Positions 38,101 to 53,100 of a DNA stretch of 64,000 bases are shown here, in pieces. Position 1 is the first letter of the stretch. Each line of letters begins with the position of its first letter. Made by a program: the position numbers and the translations under genes. The stretch is taken from the NCBI GenBank assembly GCA_037176725.1, contig JAZBRS010000013.1, positions 9,303,001-9,367,000 on the forward strand. Direction: 5' to 3'. This stretch comes from Posidonia oceanica (Eukaryota > Streptophyta > Magnoliopsida > Alismatales > Posidoniaceae). The notes beneath the pieces were generated by a model. It saw only the letters and a program-made list of their open reading frames with translations, did no database searches and was not told the DNA's origin.

Positions 38101-41100
38101 GGTCGCTACTTCAGTGGTGGTGATAAAGGAACTGCTTCACGCCTTCCTTTTGATGCTGGTTTCGAGGTTTGTTAAGGTTTAAATTTTTCTCGTTAAGGAA
38201 CTTTTAGGACAACCTTTCTTTCCCCCTTTTTTTGTTAGAAAGAACTCATCTCCCTTTTGTGGTGATTTTTTGGCAAATCGTTTATAATCGTAAATGCATC
38301 ATTGTCATGTTCAGAAATGTTCCTTGATGCATATTCTGCAGTATTAGATGATAATTTTGTCATTATAAATTTGCTAATCTTTTCAGACGGTTGCGATACT
38401 AAACTGTTCATTCACCAAAATAATGTCAAAAATGCCATTATATTTTAAAAATGGTTTAATGGGTAATCTTATGGTTTAGTCACATGTAACCCATATTCTG
38501 GTTCTTTTTCCTTTGAGTTATGGGAGTATTCTGATTTTTGTGATTTAAATGGCACCTTCTTGTTCCTCAAGCTAACACCTGGTATGATGAATAATCACAT
38601 CCTTTGGTCCACAATTCTGGTCTTGTTATCCTTTAGATTAGTTGTGCAAGTACTCTGTTTTCTTTTATTTAAATGACACAAGGTTCTACAAGCCAACACA
38701 GAAGAAACTTGAGATAAGCTTCTGTAGAAATTATAAGAAATGGGACTTCGGTCCTTTCTTTTCAAGTTTAAGAGATGGTCCCCAATGATTTCAAAAATAG
38801 ACAAATGTCAAAGTAAAGTGATTCTCTGTTTAAGAAATTTAATAATGATTACAGTTGGTAAAATAAACAAGAATAATTCAACAACGTTTCTGATAAATAG
38901 TTCTTTGGTTAAAAAAATGCAGCATATTCAAATTCATTCACTCAAACTGGGAAAGTTTCTCTCTTTGAAACAAATGTTATATAGCTTTTGAATAATTTAC
39001 CATTATTTGAATCTGAACTCACAGGATGTATTAGTATTACATAAGAATACTTTAACTTGCTACATACGTATTATTTGATCCTTATGTCACCCACACTTCC
39101 ATTTCTTCGTTTGAGTTGTAAAACAGTCAGAATCCTGTTAATTAATTTCTTCACACATGACAGTAAATCAAGAAATACCACAAGTCAGGAATTACTTGGC
39201 CAAATGGTGAAGTCTTGTTGTGATTGTATAAGAAGTTGGGTTAGTTTGTTGGAGATGTGAGTCTGATTGGAGACCATCCGAAAATCGTATTTAGACTTTG
39301 TTCGATATTCAGATTCCTTAAGAGCTAAGCAATCAGATTAGATTACATTACTGAAATATTCAAGTTCTATTCCGTGTATGAGAAGACATCGACTTCCTAT
39401 ATATATGTGGGTATACCTCTTGTAATTGTATTATCATCATCTTCTTTAATAGTGAAAAATAACTCTATTGCGGTCATGGATATAGGCTTTTGCCGAACCA
39501 CGTAAATCCAATGTTCTTGTGTTTAATTTTCTTTTCTGTTCTATTCGTTTGTTTCTATCACCTTCAGTGGGATTCAATCCTTTAACAAGTTGAACCCCAT
39601 AGAGATCATATTACTGGCTTTCGCAAAAAAGAGAAGGAACTATAACACAAGGTCACAAGCACATATTGCTATTTCTTGGAATGAAAATTCATCCAAATGA
39701 AATGATCAAAACTTAACAAAGGAGGATACTTTAAAGCTTCAGAATTCACTTATTTCCATGGTGGTGGTGAACTGCATTTGAATATCATCCATAATAACCA
39801 CTTGAAGATTTTAAACCAGACCTCCAGATGGCAAATTCCCTTAAAAATTTACTAAAAAAGATATAAAAATGACTCTAGTTATCTTCTCATACCTTTTAAC
39901 TCTTTTCTTCTTCTGGTTCATCATATTTGGCTACGTGGTTTATTAAAATACAGTAAATATAAAAATTTTGAGTGATCCACACAAGGACATAGAGGGGAAA
40001 CCATTCTTATGCATGCTTGATCTAGTTCAGGAAAAAATATAAATCCCTTGGTTTTTGTGGATAAATACATCCTTGATAATTCAAACATGCTCATTCTCAT
40101 AAGCCATCTTTCTCAGCACCAGCTTCATAATTTGGTTAGTTATGGCATTTTTGGTTCCATATTTTCCTTCACTGATGGATTGTATTCCTGTTTTGGTGGC
40201 AGGCTGTTGGTTTAATTGCTGCTGTAGGAGATTCAGTTCATAACCTGAAAGTTGGTTTTCCTGTTGCTATTATGGCATTTGGGTCTTATTCTGAATTTAT
40301 TATGGTGGGTTATAAGTAGTATTACTCATGTAATCATTTTTTTGCTTACTTGTATATTTCAATTTTCAAATAAATATCATATGTTCCATGATCTATGCTT
40401 ATATTACTTAGGAGATTGGAGAGACATCTCTAAGTTGGAATTTTTCAAATCTTATTGTTAGACTTGTTTTTATTAGGCTTATTGTGTTTGTGTGGGTTAA
40501 TAGGTTAATGGATATCCATCCATCTAATAACTCTATAAATATGTAATCAACGCCACATTAGTGATTATTCCTTTTTCTTATTCTTACATGGTATCCGAGC
40601 TTAGGGTTTAGGGATCCACCAAAGGAAACACAAAAAAAAGGAAAAAAGGGCGGGTGAAGAACTATCAGCAGCAGCAGCAGCAAGAACAGGAGCCACCGCC
40701 AACAATTCTATCAATCGTCGGCAATAGCAGCACGCATAGGAGTCGCCATCTGGCCCTCCAGCAGCAGTAGTAGGCATCAGCCACCTCTTCCCAGCTAGTA
40801 GCCGTCGTCGCAGTCCCCTATAGCCGCCGTCTAGCCCTCCCTTTCTCTTCCCTCCACCTGTCGGCTTCTTTCTTCCTCTTTTTTTTTTAATTGCCGGCTA
40901 AGGAAGGGGAGGCGTTCTATGGTCTCTGACGGCTTCGATAGCCCCATCAGAGTACCATATTAATATGTTTTAGGCCGTTGAAGTAGTCTCTTACAGTGAT
41001 TGTGCGTGAACACGTGTTGTTCATGTTTGTGTGTCCCTAAAATCGTGAGAGTGTGTTCTTGGGGTGGTTTGTGCTCCGGTTCATGCCGATTATCCTTGTT

Positions 41101-44100
41101 TTTTTTTGCAAAAATCAGACCGTTGTGAGATTGGAAACATGGCATCACGTGAGTCACTTGTAAAAAATCTTAGTGGAACCTTCAAAAAATTAAACAGCAA
41201 AAATTACTTATTGTGGTCATAGAGTTCTGAGACCTTTGTGGTAGCCCACAGGAAGATCCGACACCTTACACATCCACCTCCTGATGTGAAAGATGCAACC
41301 TATGATGATTGGTATGCAGATGACAATGCGATAGTCTCGTAGTTGGTAGATAGTATGGAGCTTAGTATTGCTCGTTGTGTAATGCTACTTTGCCTTGTTA
41401 AGAAGATGTGGGAAACTTTAAAGTCCATTTAGGGGCGTGAGAAGAATATATTCAGAGTTTTTAAGATTTATGAGCAGATTTTCACCCTCCGTCAAGGAGA
41501 CAGTTCAGTTCAAGATCACGACACCATTCTTAGAGGACCATTAGATGAACCTACTGTCTATCAGTTGTTAGTTGTCGATGTCAGCAAAATGAGACAGTAT
41601 AGGGATGAGTTAGTTGTGGCTGTCTACTTATCCAGTTTGAATCCCTTGCTTTCTTTTCAGATTCGTGGACAAATTCTCGATACAATACTATTCCAGATCT
41701 ACAGACTACCTTCTCTAGGTTCTGCGAATTTCTACTGCTACACCAGCTCCAATTTCAGATCAGTCAGCTATGGCTGCTACTCGTGGTCGTGGTATAGCCA
41801 GGGGAGGTGGTTGTGGTGGTCATGCTGATGGAAGGGGCGACCTCGCTGTGAGCATTTTGGTCGGACCAACCACAGATCTGATCGATGTTGGGACAAGTTT
41901 GGTAGACCAAAGTGGACCCAGGTCACTACAGAAATTCAAACTACAGTTGCATCTTCTGGTCCTCCCACATTATCATCATCATCCACTCCGACAATGTCCA
42001 TACCTCAGGATGAGTTTGCAAAGTTTCTTCAGTTTCGAGAGCGCTAGTGCTCTGCCATGGCATCACATGTCACTACCTCTACCACAAGTATTACTATCTT
42101 ATTAGCCTCTAGGGACAGTTCCTAGATCATCGACTCGGAAGTCTCCTCACATATGTCAGGTACACGAGACCTCTTTACTTATTTTTCCCAATTAACTGAT
42201 ATTCGATCTGTTTCCATAGCTGATGGCTGTACTTGTCAATTTCTGGGTAAGGCACTGTTCATGTCTCCTCCTAGATAACATTAGACAAAGTTCTTTATGT
42301 ACCTGACTTCCCAGTTAACCTATTGTCTATTAGTGCTATAACCAAACAATTACTTTATTGTGTAACCTTCTTCTCTTTTCACTGTACCTTTTAGGATTTG
42401 CAGATAGGGAAAAGGATTGGTTTGGGACATGAGCAAGGATATGGAGTATACCTGTTGGTTCAGGATGAGCTATCTCAAGGGCTAGCTTCACTTGCTTCCA
42501 CGGTGGAATCTTCTTTTTTATGGCATGTTCAACTGGACCATCCGTCTTACCAGAAATTTCAGTAGGCGCTTTTGTGTATTTCTGTCTCTTCATTCGAGTG
42601 TAAGTCGTGTTAGTTGGGTAAGTATCACCATGCTACCTATTGTCGTCTATGTCTTGCTAGTAGTCAAAATCCATTTGATTTAGTGCATCATGATGTGTGA
42701 GGTCCTGCTAGGTCTTCATCAGTGTGTCTGGTTATAGGTACTACATTGTATTTATTGATAATTTTTCTCATGTCTCATGAGTGTATCTGTTGAAGGATGC
42801 AGTCAAAAAAAAAATTTGTAGAAGTAATAAACCAGTTTTCTGTTACTCCCAAAGTTCTTCGTACTAATAATACTTTGGAATTTGTTCAATTTGGTCTTCA
42901 AAATTATTGTGAGTCTTTGGGTGTTATTTGTCAAACTACTTGTTCTCATATGTCTCAGCAAAATGGTGTGGCAGAGCGTAAATATCGACATATTCTGGAT
43001 ATAGCTTGCACCATTATGTTGCAGATGGGTGTTCCAAAATACTTGTGGTCAGATGCTATTCTTGCTACGTCCTATCTCATTAATAAGATGCTGCTTACAC
43101 CTCTTAGGGGTGAGATTCCATCTGATGTGGAACTTTTCTCTTTACCTCCGAAGATTTTTTGTTGTGTTGTCTTTGTTCAAGATTTGTTTCCTAACCTTGA
43201 TAAACTGTCTCCTCGTTCTGTTAAATGAGTCTTTGTTGGATACTCTCACACATAACGAGGGTATCGGTGTTTTGATCCATCCACTCATAAACATTTTGTG
43301 TCTGCAGATATTACCTTTTTAATGTCTCAGCGTTACTTTGAGGATAATGTCTCTAGGTCTGTTGGTGTTCCTCTTCCTTCTCCCATTGAGCTATGTGAAA
43401 GTGCTGCTAAAGACCTAATTACTGTGGAACTGGAGGAAACTCGTCCCTCACAGGTTTATCATTGTCACCAGAAGCTTCTTGTGCTACCTCCAACTGAGCC
43501 ATCATCCACGTTTGCATATCTACCATCTACTGACCTAGACATTCCTATTGCTCTACGAAAAGGTACACATTCCACTACAGTCCATCCTATTTCACATTTT
43601 GTTTCTTATGATAATCTTCACCCATCTTTTCACATCTTTGCCTTGTCTAGTTCTTCTGAGTCCATTCCCAATAACTACTAAGAGGCTCGTCTTATTCCTC
43701 ATTGGAAGGCAACTATGGATGATGAAATGTAGGCAGTGGTGTTACATGGCTCTTGGGATCTAGTTACTCGTCCTGAAGGAACCAACATAGTCACGTGCAG
43801 GTGGGTGTTCACTATCAAATATAAGCACAAGAGTATGGCGAGAATAGGTACAAGGCACGATTAGTTGCATGTAGATTTACATAAGAGCATAACGTGGATT
43901 ATGCAGAGACTTTTTCGCTTGTTGCTCGATTGAATTCTATATGAGTTCTTTCTATTGTTGTAAACCAATTTTGGGAGCTTAGTTAGGTGACTTGATTGAA
44001 CAGTTGTTTATAGAGTAGCCTTCAGGGTACGTTGCTCAGGGGAAGGATCGTGTGTGTCTGCTCAGGAAAGCTATTTATGGCCTCAAACAAAGTCCTTGTG

Positions 44101-47100
44101 CATGATTTGAGAAGTTGAGTAGCATAGTCACAGGCTTACAGCTAGTGGTTTTTAGCATTGTGCTGTCGATCACTCTATCTTCTACAAACGGATCGGCAGT
44201 GGTTGTGTTCTTCTAGCAATGTTTGTAGATGATATCTTATTGATAGATAGTGACACTGTAGGGATTCAGGATTCTAAAGAATACTTGACGTTGCATTTTG
44301 TTACTAAAGACATGGGAAAACCCAAGTATTTCTTAGACATTGAGTTTGCCTACACTAGGAGCAGGATGGTGTTGTCTCAAAGGAAATATGTCTTAGATCT
44401 TCTTCAGGAGATTGGTCTCATAGGATGCAAGGCAGAAAGCACTCCTGTCGATCAGAGCTTAGATTTCTGGAACAGTTTGTCGTCACTCTTTGAGGATGTA
44501 AGTTGATACAGCGCCTGATTGGAAAATTAATCTACCTGACTATTACACGTCCTGACATTGCATATCAATTTATGCATGAGTCGAAGACAATACACTAGCA
44601 GGGAACACTGAGGGTACTGGCATACATCAAGAAGGCTCCTAGCAAAGGACTGGTTTATAGAAGATATGGTCATCTACACATTGAGGCATATTCAAACTCA
44701 AGTTATGCAGGAGACCAGAAGTCAACTTCCGGGTACTGTATATATGTTGGAGGTAATCTTGTCACGTAGCGTAGTAAGAAACAAAATGTAGTCTTCAAAT
44801 CAAGTGCTGAAGCTGAATACCGGTCCATGGCGAAGACAACTTGTGAGATGATATGGTTCCGTTCCCTTCTGTCCAAGTTTGGTTTTTCTATGGATGTTTC
44901 TATGTCTATGCATTGTGATAACCAAGTTGCCATTTTCATTGCCAATAGTCCAATCTTCCATAAACGTACCAAACACATAAAGATAGATTGTTACTACATT
45001 CGTGATATGGTGATGAAGAGAGTTATTTCTACACCTTATACTCAGTCCTTAGATCAGGTAGCAGATATTTTTATTAAAGGACTAAGTGTTGAGTTTTTTG
45101 AGTCACTTTGTAACAAGCTGGGCATGATTGATATATATGCTCAAGTTTGAGGGGGATTATTACTTGTTATTATTAGGTTTATTGTGTTTGTGTGGGTTAA
45201 TGGGTTATTAGATATCTATTTATCTAATGACTCTATAAATATGTAATCACCCCGCATTAGTGATTATTCCTTTTTCTTATTCTTACACTTAAATAAAAAT
45301 TTTTGAATGGGTAAAATTTCACGTGATTATCTTTACATGTTCTTGAGCCACATTTCTTTATATTCAGGTTCCATCAAAACATATTATTCCTGTGGCTAGA
45401 CCAGAGCCAGAGATGGTGGCCATGCTTACATCTGGATTGACAGCATCAATTGCTTTAGAGACGGTATGGTGTTGTCTATTTTCTTGTTATTGCATTTTTT
45501 TTGGATAGTGTAGTAACATAATGCATTTAATTTATAATCATGTTTACCATCCTCCAGACATTAACCATTTTGAGAAAGATGGAAAACGACTTTGTTGGAT
45601 ACTAGCGTTGTCTAGCCTTTCATTTAGTATTTGTATCTCCATTCCCGGAAGTTCAATATTAATTAGTATCAGGTTATCAATGCATGTGGAAACAGAAATA
45701 TGGTTTGACATATGACATATAGCTCACACAGTGCAAATTAACTAATATTAATATCTTATTCTTGTAGGCTGGAATGATGGAGTCCAGGGAGATAGTCCTT
45801 GTCACGGCAGCTGCTGGAGGAACTGGACAGTTCGCTGTGCAGGTCAGTGTTGCTATTTCTTCAGTCAGCGAGTTAAAGTTCTCATCATCATAGAGCAAAA
45901 GTATGCTTAGTTCTCCTATAATCAATACGATTAAGTGAATGATCATTGGTCATTTATACTTATGCACAGTTTCTACGTCTTTGGTACCTTCTTGGTTACT
46001 TTTTATCACGTCACGACATAATATTTAAGTTATACTCTCATATTTATTGTTATTATGTAGTGTGATGTTGACATACTTCATTTCCCTATTTTTATCATAT
46101 ATCCCTTTTTAGTGAAGCAAATTTTTGGCCTGATTACTATTTGAGCTTTCTTTTCAGCTTGCGAAATTAGCTGGCAATAAGGTGGTTGCAACATGTGGGG
46201 GTCAAGAAAAAGCTGCACTATTGAAATCTTTAGGGGTTGATCGGGTTATTGATTATAGAACAGAAAACATCAAAGCAGTATGCTTTCCAAAATTTAGTGT
46301 TATTTTTCAGTTTACTTTCCTTCATGCTACTTTATGTTATCATTTATTTATTGATACCTAACTACCTGCTACATAAGATTTCTTTTTTCTGTTCTCTGAT
46401 AGTGAATAATTACCAGCAAAATCTTTCCTCTCACCATACTTGTGCATTATGTTATTCTTGAAAACAAAGGCACGTTTTTCTCTACATGGAATTAATCCCT
46501 CCCTTCAAATCTATAATTTAAGGCCAGTCGGCAACATTACATCTTGATGTCTAGTTCTATGCAAGTGGAACCATATAATAGCATTGATTGTATGGTTGCA
46601 AATGGTTTGCATACTAAATAAAAGAATTGATTGGCCAATTTTTATCTACATACTGAAATGTGTACATTTTGGATTTTCATTTTAGAAGTACAAATTGAAG
46701 AAAAAAAATTTCATTTGGAGCTCATTGATATTTGGTCTGATTTTACAATTTTCCTAATTCTGTTGAACATGCAACTATGGTGAGAAATAGCAGGAGATCC
46801 ACGACAAACTTGTTCTGTGATTGTTATGGATTATTGTTGGATTCTTGGGAAAACCTAAGCATTACGAATAATGATAACTAAACTGATAAATAGAAACAAA
46901 TCCAGGACGAACTCGGAATTGTAGATATGCAATGGACTATTGAGGAATTCTTAGTTGATAGCTGGATTCAGTGCCATATGCTTAAGATACAGGATTAATT
47001 AAGTGGACCAAAAATTATTCAATCAGAGAAAACAAAAATGTCAATGAAAACCATTTAAGATAAGAAATTTAGTGGTCTGTTTGGTTTGGGGTTGTTGGGA

Positions 47101-50100
47101 CTTGGGAGTTTTGGAGCAAAAAGAAAAGAAGCTTCATTGTTTCTCACGTTTCGTTTGACTGTTAGGAGGGATTTGGAGAGAAATTTCATCCCATAGAATT
47201 TATCTCAAATGGAGAGATTTCGAGAGAAAATTAAAATCACGTAAGTTTTTTTTTAATGTTATCCAACAGAGGGGAATAATATTCTCCAAATCTTTTCCCT
47301 CTGATTATCTGCTAATTCATATCCAAACAGACCAGAAAGAAGATATAATAAAAAGTAGGAAGATTGATGGAAGAACACCATTTACTACAAAAATGTAGCA
47401 ATATATTTGAAATCATTTTGGGTTTTCTTTACTAGATATAACCCATAGCTGATCTGCTTGTTCCATTATGATAATCTTGATTGAGCACTTTGAAAGGGAA
47501 AGCATACAAGGGACAATCTCCTCCCTGTGTTAGTACCACAATAAAATGTAGTAGCACGTTGATCATCCATTATAACTCACGAGTAGTGGCAACGTTTTCA
47601 AGGGAGAAAATTGAATTATGGAATGTTGCTTGAAAGTTTAAATTGATGAAACATTTGAAAGAAAATAGAATCTTGCTTACCCTAAAAAAGATGTACTATG
47701 GTGGCCAGCAGACAATCGTGGACCAACGGCAGTGTTGCAATGGGGAGCAGGGTGGCCATGGTGGTGGATACAAGAAAAGGAGAAATTGAAGTCTTTGAAG
47801 AATAATATGATTTTTTTACCCCTCTTGCATTTATATCTTTAGTTGAACTAGATGGTTTGACTGTTTGGTTTAACTACCCAGTCGAATTGGGTTGATCGAG
47901 TTTGACCCAGTTTATAGTGATTTAGCTGCAAGTGTAAGGGTTCTTCTGAGATGTGTAGAACTCTGTTGAAAAGTTGTCATCCCATTGTTTTGAAACGTAA
48001 GTAGGAGAACTACATCAACTTATATACGGAATAGCAACACTGAAAGCACATTTTTTAAGACTTCATTAATACCAACCCTAAATGAATTTTTGAAGTTCCC
48101 TAAATTCAATGCTCTGACCAATTTCTAGGAAACCATGCATGACACAAAGAGTGGGACAAATAACAATTACATCTTAAATGCATTCTACTCTTTGGTTCAT
48201 GAGCTAGTATTTTTTTCTTTTTGTTGTAATGACTATTGAAGACCATCTACATCCCTGCTATTGTTTTTAGTAAACATCCTTCAGCTCCATGCATCTTATG
48301 ATTCTAATACCTCCATTCCCCATAGATAGATATTTATGTATAAATTGTTCTCCACCTTGCGCTTATGATCTGCTTGCTTATCCTGCGCTTCTGTATCTTT
48401 GTTTACTTCTGTTGATCCTCTTAATTCTTATTAAGAATTGTTTTCCCCAACAAATAGTCAAAAGCCTGTCATGAGCTCATGGCACCAAAATACTTTCTAG
48501 AGTTTGTTTTAGTTTCTCCCTCATAAATCTAAAACTTTACACTAATGTAATATTTTAGAAGTATATGCAGGTCATTCTATTATATCTTATGATAATGACC
48601 ATTTTCTTCTTCAGACCAGCTACTACAGGAAGCATAGCCCCCCTTACTTTGCAAGAAAACAGTTTTTAAAAACTTGGCTTCACCATATATGTGTTCCCAA
48701 ACACACTAAGTGTCATTGATTGTGGTTTTTATTTTTCCAAAGGCTCTATTATTTTCCTAAAAAATAAATGATTATGGAATGTAGGAATCTGTTTTGAAAA
48801 ATCAAATCCCATGTTCACCATTGTCTTTCCCACACTACAAAATTTTAAATAATGAATTTAATTTTAATGCCTTTCACTCTTGAAAAGAATTATATTTCCA
48901 CTGCAGCTCTTCTAGTTACAATTTCAGCCTTGTGCTTTCAATGCAAATTAGAAAGGAAATGAAAATTCAGAATTTACTTCAAATGTAGTTGTGTTAGAAG
49001 GGTAAGTGCCATATTTTATCGTTCTCTTACAAAATCATCCTACTGTTTCAGGTACTGAAGAAAGAATACCCAAAAGGTGTTGATATCATCTATGAATCTG
49101 TTGGCGGTAACATGTTTGACATATGTTTGAATGCACTGGCAACTTACGGGCGCCTCATTGTTATCGGGATGATCTCCCAGGTTATTAAAAGTTTTACTCT
49201 TTATTTTTCGTTTGTTGATTTTGTATAATTGTTTCATAGCATTGAAATTGCAAATCACATTTTGTAACCTGATTCAAGGTTTTCTATTGAACATTTCAGC
49301 ATAATGCTGCAAAGGCTCAATTTGTGAGTGGACTCAGGATAATAACCCTAGAATTTCGGTTTAATCTTCACATTAGCATCAAATATAATCATTATTTGTG
49401 GGGTTATCTCTTCCTTTTATGGCCTGCTTCATGGAGCGTATTTCTTGTGTATTCACGCACGAGGCAATATGTTCTATATATTAGTTATTCTGTTACAGTT
49501 AGAAGACTTGGAGAAGGAAAATTAAAGAGTCTAGGGCTAAATAAAATCAACAAACTGTTATTGATTATAAAGAATTAATTTATGGGGGATTTTATGTAGG
49601 TTAGTTTAGTTATTTATATTTATTTAGTTATTCTAGGATTTGATTAGATTTCTAATTCCGTTAATCATAAATCTAAATCATATTTGGTTATGCCTATACA
49701 AAGGCTTTGTAACATTGGATTATTTAGTTTTGTTGATCACTGAAGTTTATTCTCTTGTTAGAGTTTATCTTGTGATTAGATTGAAGTTTTAGTTGCTTGT
49801 GGGAATGATTTGCAGTTCTTCATCTTGAGAATACAGATTGTAGTTCAATTTTTTTTGGAGGTGGGATTGTAGTTGAATGCTTTTGGAGATTAGATTGTAG
49901 TTCATCTCCATTATCTAGGGGCTGGATTGCAGTTTGATTCCATTCTTGTCCAACATCAAGCATTCTTAATGGAGAACTTCTCATCTATTCATGCCCAAGG
50001 CAATGTGTTCTTATCTTCTTTTACTCCAATGTGTATAGCTATATTTTACTGGTAGAAGGCTAAGAAAAGGAAAATGATGACTACATAAAGCCAACTATAT

Positions 50101-53100
50101 ATATAATTGATAATTAAGGATCAGCTCTAATTTGTGGATTTAGGGTATATGGTTCATTGTATGGATCTTTATGTTATCCATTCATGAGGTTTCTTATAGG
50201 TCAAGTATGTGAACTCCTATATATAGGAGATTGTACTCTCTTTGTTATTAAACAATATGATTCTCTTTCTCCCTATAATGGTATCAAGAACATAGATTAG
50301 AAATCCTAACCCTAGCCGTTGACCATCCCAACCTCGTTGTTGTAGGAACTATCGTTGGAAATACTGTAGCAGTTGCTAGAAATACTATAGCAGTCACTGG
50401 AAACACTGTAGTAGTCATCGGAAGTCCATGGCTATTGTTACTGAAGGGTCCAAACACTATCGAAGTCTCTTCCTCCTCCCCCATGGTATAGGCATCCCAC
50501 CTATGCCTACCTTGCCTAACTATCTACTACTACTGTTTCTATCTATCTGCCTACTACCTCCTTTGTGATGGTGTGATCCTCCACAAATCAGTGTAATATG
50601 GCCAAATCTGCTGCTGTCAGCCTATTTTGCTACTGTTAGCCTCTGATCCTCCACTTTCCGCCATTGTCGGACTATTTCCACCTTCCGGGAGTTGATGCAC
50701 AAGTAGGTAGGAAAGAAGGGTCTGGACGTTGTTCTTGCTGGTCCATGTTCTTTGGCTCCTACACAGCCACCTCCTTTAGGCTTCACATAAGAGGAGGAAG
50801 AAGATGGAATTAGGGTTTCATGGACTACTTGCAGAAAAGTCCAAAATTATCTGAAATTGCGAACTTTACTACTGTTACTTGAGGACTACCAATCCCTTCC
50901 TATTGGATTGGTTAATTCCATCTCTTGGATGATTACCTGTTGATTGCTATTCTTGTGCATGATACGCATTACCTTATGGCTGAGTCTTCTACCACGACTC
51001 TTACAAAGTTATCACGGCATCATGGTGGTACGGCGGTAACACCGGGCACCTGGGCGCCTATCAATAATGATATATATATATATATATATCAATATATATA
51101 TTATATACATAATTATATATATCAATCAGATATAAATAAATGCTTGTTTATATGATATAATGGCACATATCAGATTAACTCATTAACATTTCATTAACAA
51201 TAATGCATTACTAAATTGACATGCCACTTTCTAAAATTAACAAATAAGTAAATAACAATAACAACAATAACAATAAGTCAATGTTAGATAAAAAAAATAG
51301 AAGTACAAAATGATCATCATTATTCTTCATCATCATCAAAGTCTTCAAATTGTCCTCCAAACTCATTTTCATCATCCTCTTCTTCTTCATAGGATTCTTC
51401 CTCTTCATCCTCTTGAAACTCCTCTTCATCATCAACTTCCATGGATTCTTTGCCTTTCCTTGAATATGTTTTCATACTTGTTCCACGTCTATGTGCACAA
51501 GGACGGCCACGACCACGACCACTCGTATAAGAACGTCCACGACCATGGGTTGTTGGAATTGAAGTGGGTCGGGCTTGAGTGATCGATCTTCTAGCACGAC
51601 CGGCATGGAACTCCGAAACTCCTATTGCAGCATCAACTTGTGTCCATGTGAGTCCCTCTTCTCCGTACACAAACTCATTTGCAGCTCTCGCTATGCCCAT
51701 CATCCATTCGCTGCTGTAATTTAATTCATCTACACGAATGGGATCAAAATCTTCATCATTATTGTTTAGCCTTCTTGTTTGAAATCTTTCATAAAGATGC
51801 TTGTTGTAGTTTATGAAAACAAGCTTGTCTAATCAATCTTGTTCCATCCTGGATCATTTGACTTAGCTCTTCTTGATTTATCACGAGCTAAAACAGCAGG
51901 ATGCAAGGTGAATGATGCTTCTTGTACTTCATTTCGTGGGAGTGTTGGAGAGCTCTCTTCTTGTGACATCCTACGATTCATTTATCATCATGAATGGAAA
52001 ACAGAGAAAACAAGTAAACAACAAGATTCTGATTTCTGAATGAACATGAGCATAATAAATCAATAAATCATAAATCTCTATAAAAAATGGAGAAAGCAGT
52101 AAACCATAACCGACGGCATATAATTCTGATTTCTGAATGAACATGAGCATAATAAAACAATAAATCATAAATTTCTGTAAAAAATGAAGAAACCAGTAAA
52201 AAATCAAAACATAAACAAGCATGATGCCTTGGAGAGTAAAATCGATACTGAAAAAATCAAAAAATAAACAAGCAGTACATAACCGACATCTGAAATATGG
52301 AAAAATCAAAAAATAAACAAGCAGCAAAAAATCGCATGATACCTTGGAAGCCATGAAAGACCTTGGAGTGTGAAGATGGAAGGAAAAAACATGAGAAATT
52401 TCAATAAATACCTTAGAGAGTGAAGATGGAAGGAAAAAAGGTGAAGAAAAGGTCGGAATCAACGCTAGAATAGCCAGACATCGCCGAAATCACCGCTGGA
52501 TTCGCCGGAAGCCATTGGAATCACCGCCAGAATTGCTGGAAGCCACTGGAATCGCCGTCGGAATCGCTGGAAGCCGCTAGAATCCCCGGCGGAAGCTACT
52601 GTCGGAGTTGCCGGCACCGTCTATGGCGGAAACCGCCGCTGGAATCGCTGGAGGAGAAAGGAGGAGCTGCTGGAATAGCCGTTGAGGTCGGGGCTGCTGG
52701 AAGTACTCGTTGGATCTGGGAAGGAGGAGCCGCTGGAATAGCCGTTGAGGTCGAACCTTGTAGGTTTTTTTTTTTTTTAAAGGTAGAAATATGGATCCGG
52801 ATCCGGTGCCTAATCGTTCAGGCAACGCCAAGGCGCCGTCCAGGCGCCCGCCTGCTCGCCGGAAGCTGCTTCTAACCAAGGCATCGACACGCCTGGCCGT
52901 CCTAGATCGCCTTGCCGCCATGGCGCCGCCTAGGCGCCTGCCGTAATAACTCTGGTAGCTTATTGTTGTTGTCTGATTGCCTACTGCTGCTACTATTACT
53001 ACTGTTATCTTTATTCTTTCTAAATTATGTATTTTTTTGTCGTATTTGTGTAAGAATCAATAGCAAGTTATGCATGTTAGATGCTCTAGCTTGAGGAGTG

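Larger units (their letters stand above)
40456..45287 (+). mobile_element. Full-length, coding-dead Copia LTR retrotransposon
   Basis: It has a 133-bp 5' LTR (40456-40588), a primer site (40589-40600, TGGTATCCGAGC, one mismatch to tRNA-Met), leader, gag-pol (41139-45150), a polypurine tract (GAGGGGGA, about 45149-45156) and a 131-bp 3' LTR (45157-45287). Flanks CTTAT and CTTAA match at 4 of 5 positions. The element lies in the intron 40305-45367, in the same direction as the host gene. It is related to the antisense element at 1-4287. Confidence 0.92.
51007..52951 (-). mobile_element. Internally deleted, non-autonomous hAT element
   Basis: The ends are AGTTATCACGGCA (51007-51019) and its inverse TGCCGTAATAACT (52939-52951), 12 of 13 matching, with GGCGCC/GCCTAGGCG motifs inside both. 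The body matches both ends of the hAT element at 17043-22138: the acidic tail at 51310-51480, the Arg/Gly-rich region at 51480-51700 and the N-terminal part at 51850-51980. The roughly 2.4-kb transposase core is missing. No matching 8-bp duplication was seen, so the TSD has probably decayed. Confidence 0.88.

Noticed and set aside
50995..52959. 8-bp duplication around the deleted hAT element
   Set aside because: The flanks next to the inverted repeats agree at only about half the positions, no better than weak chance.
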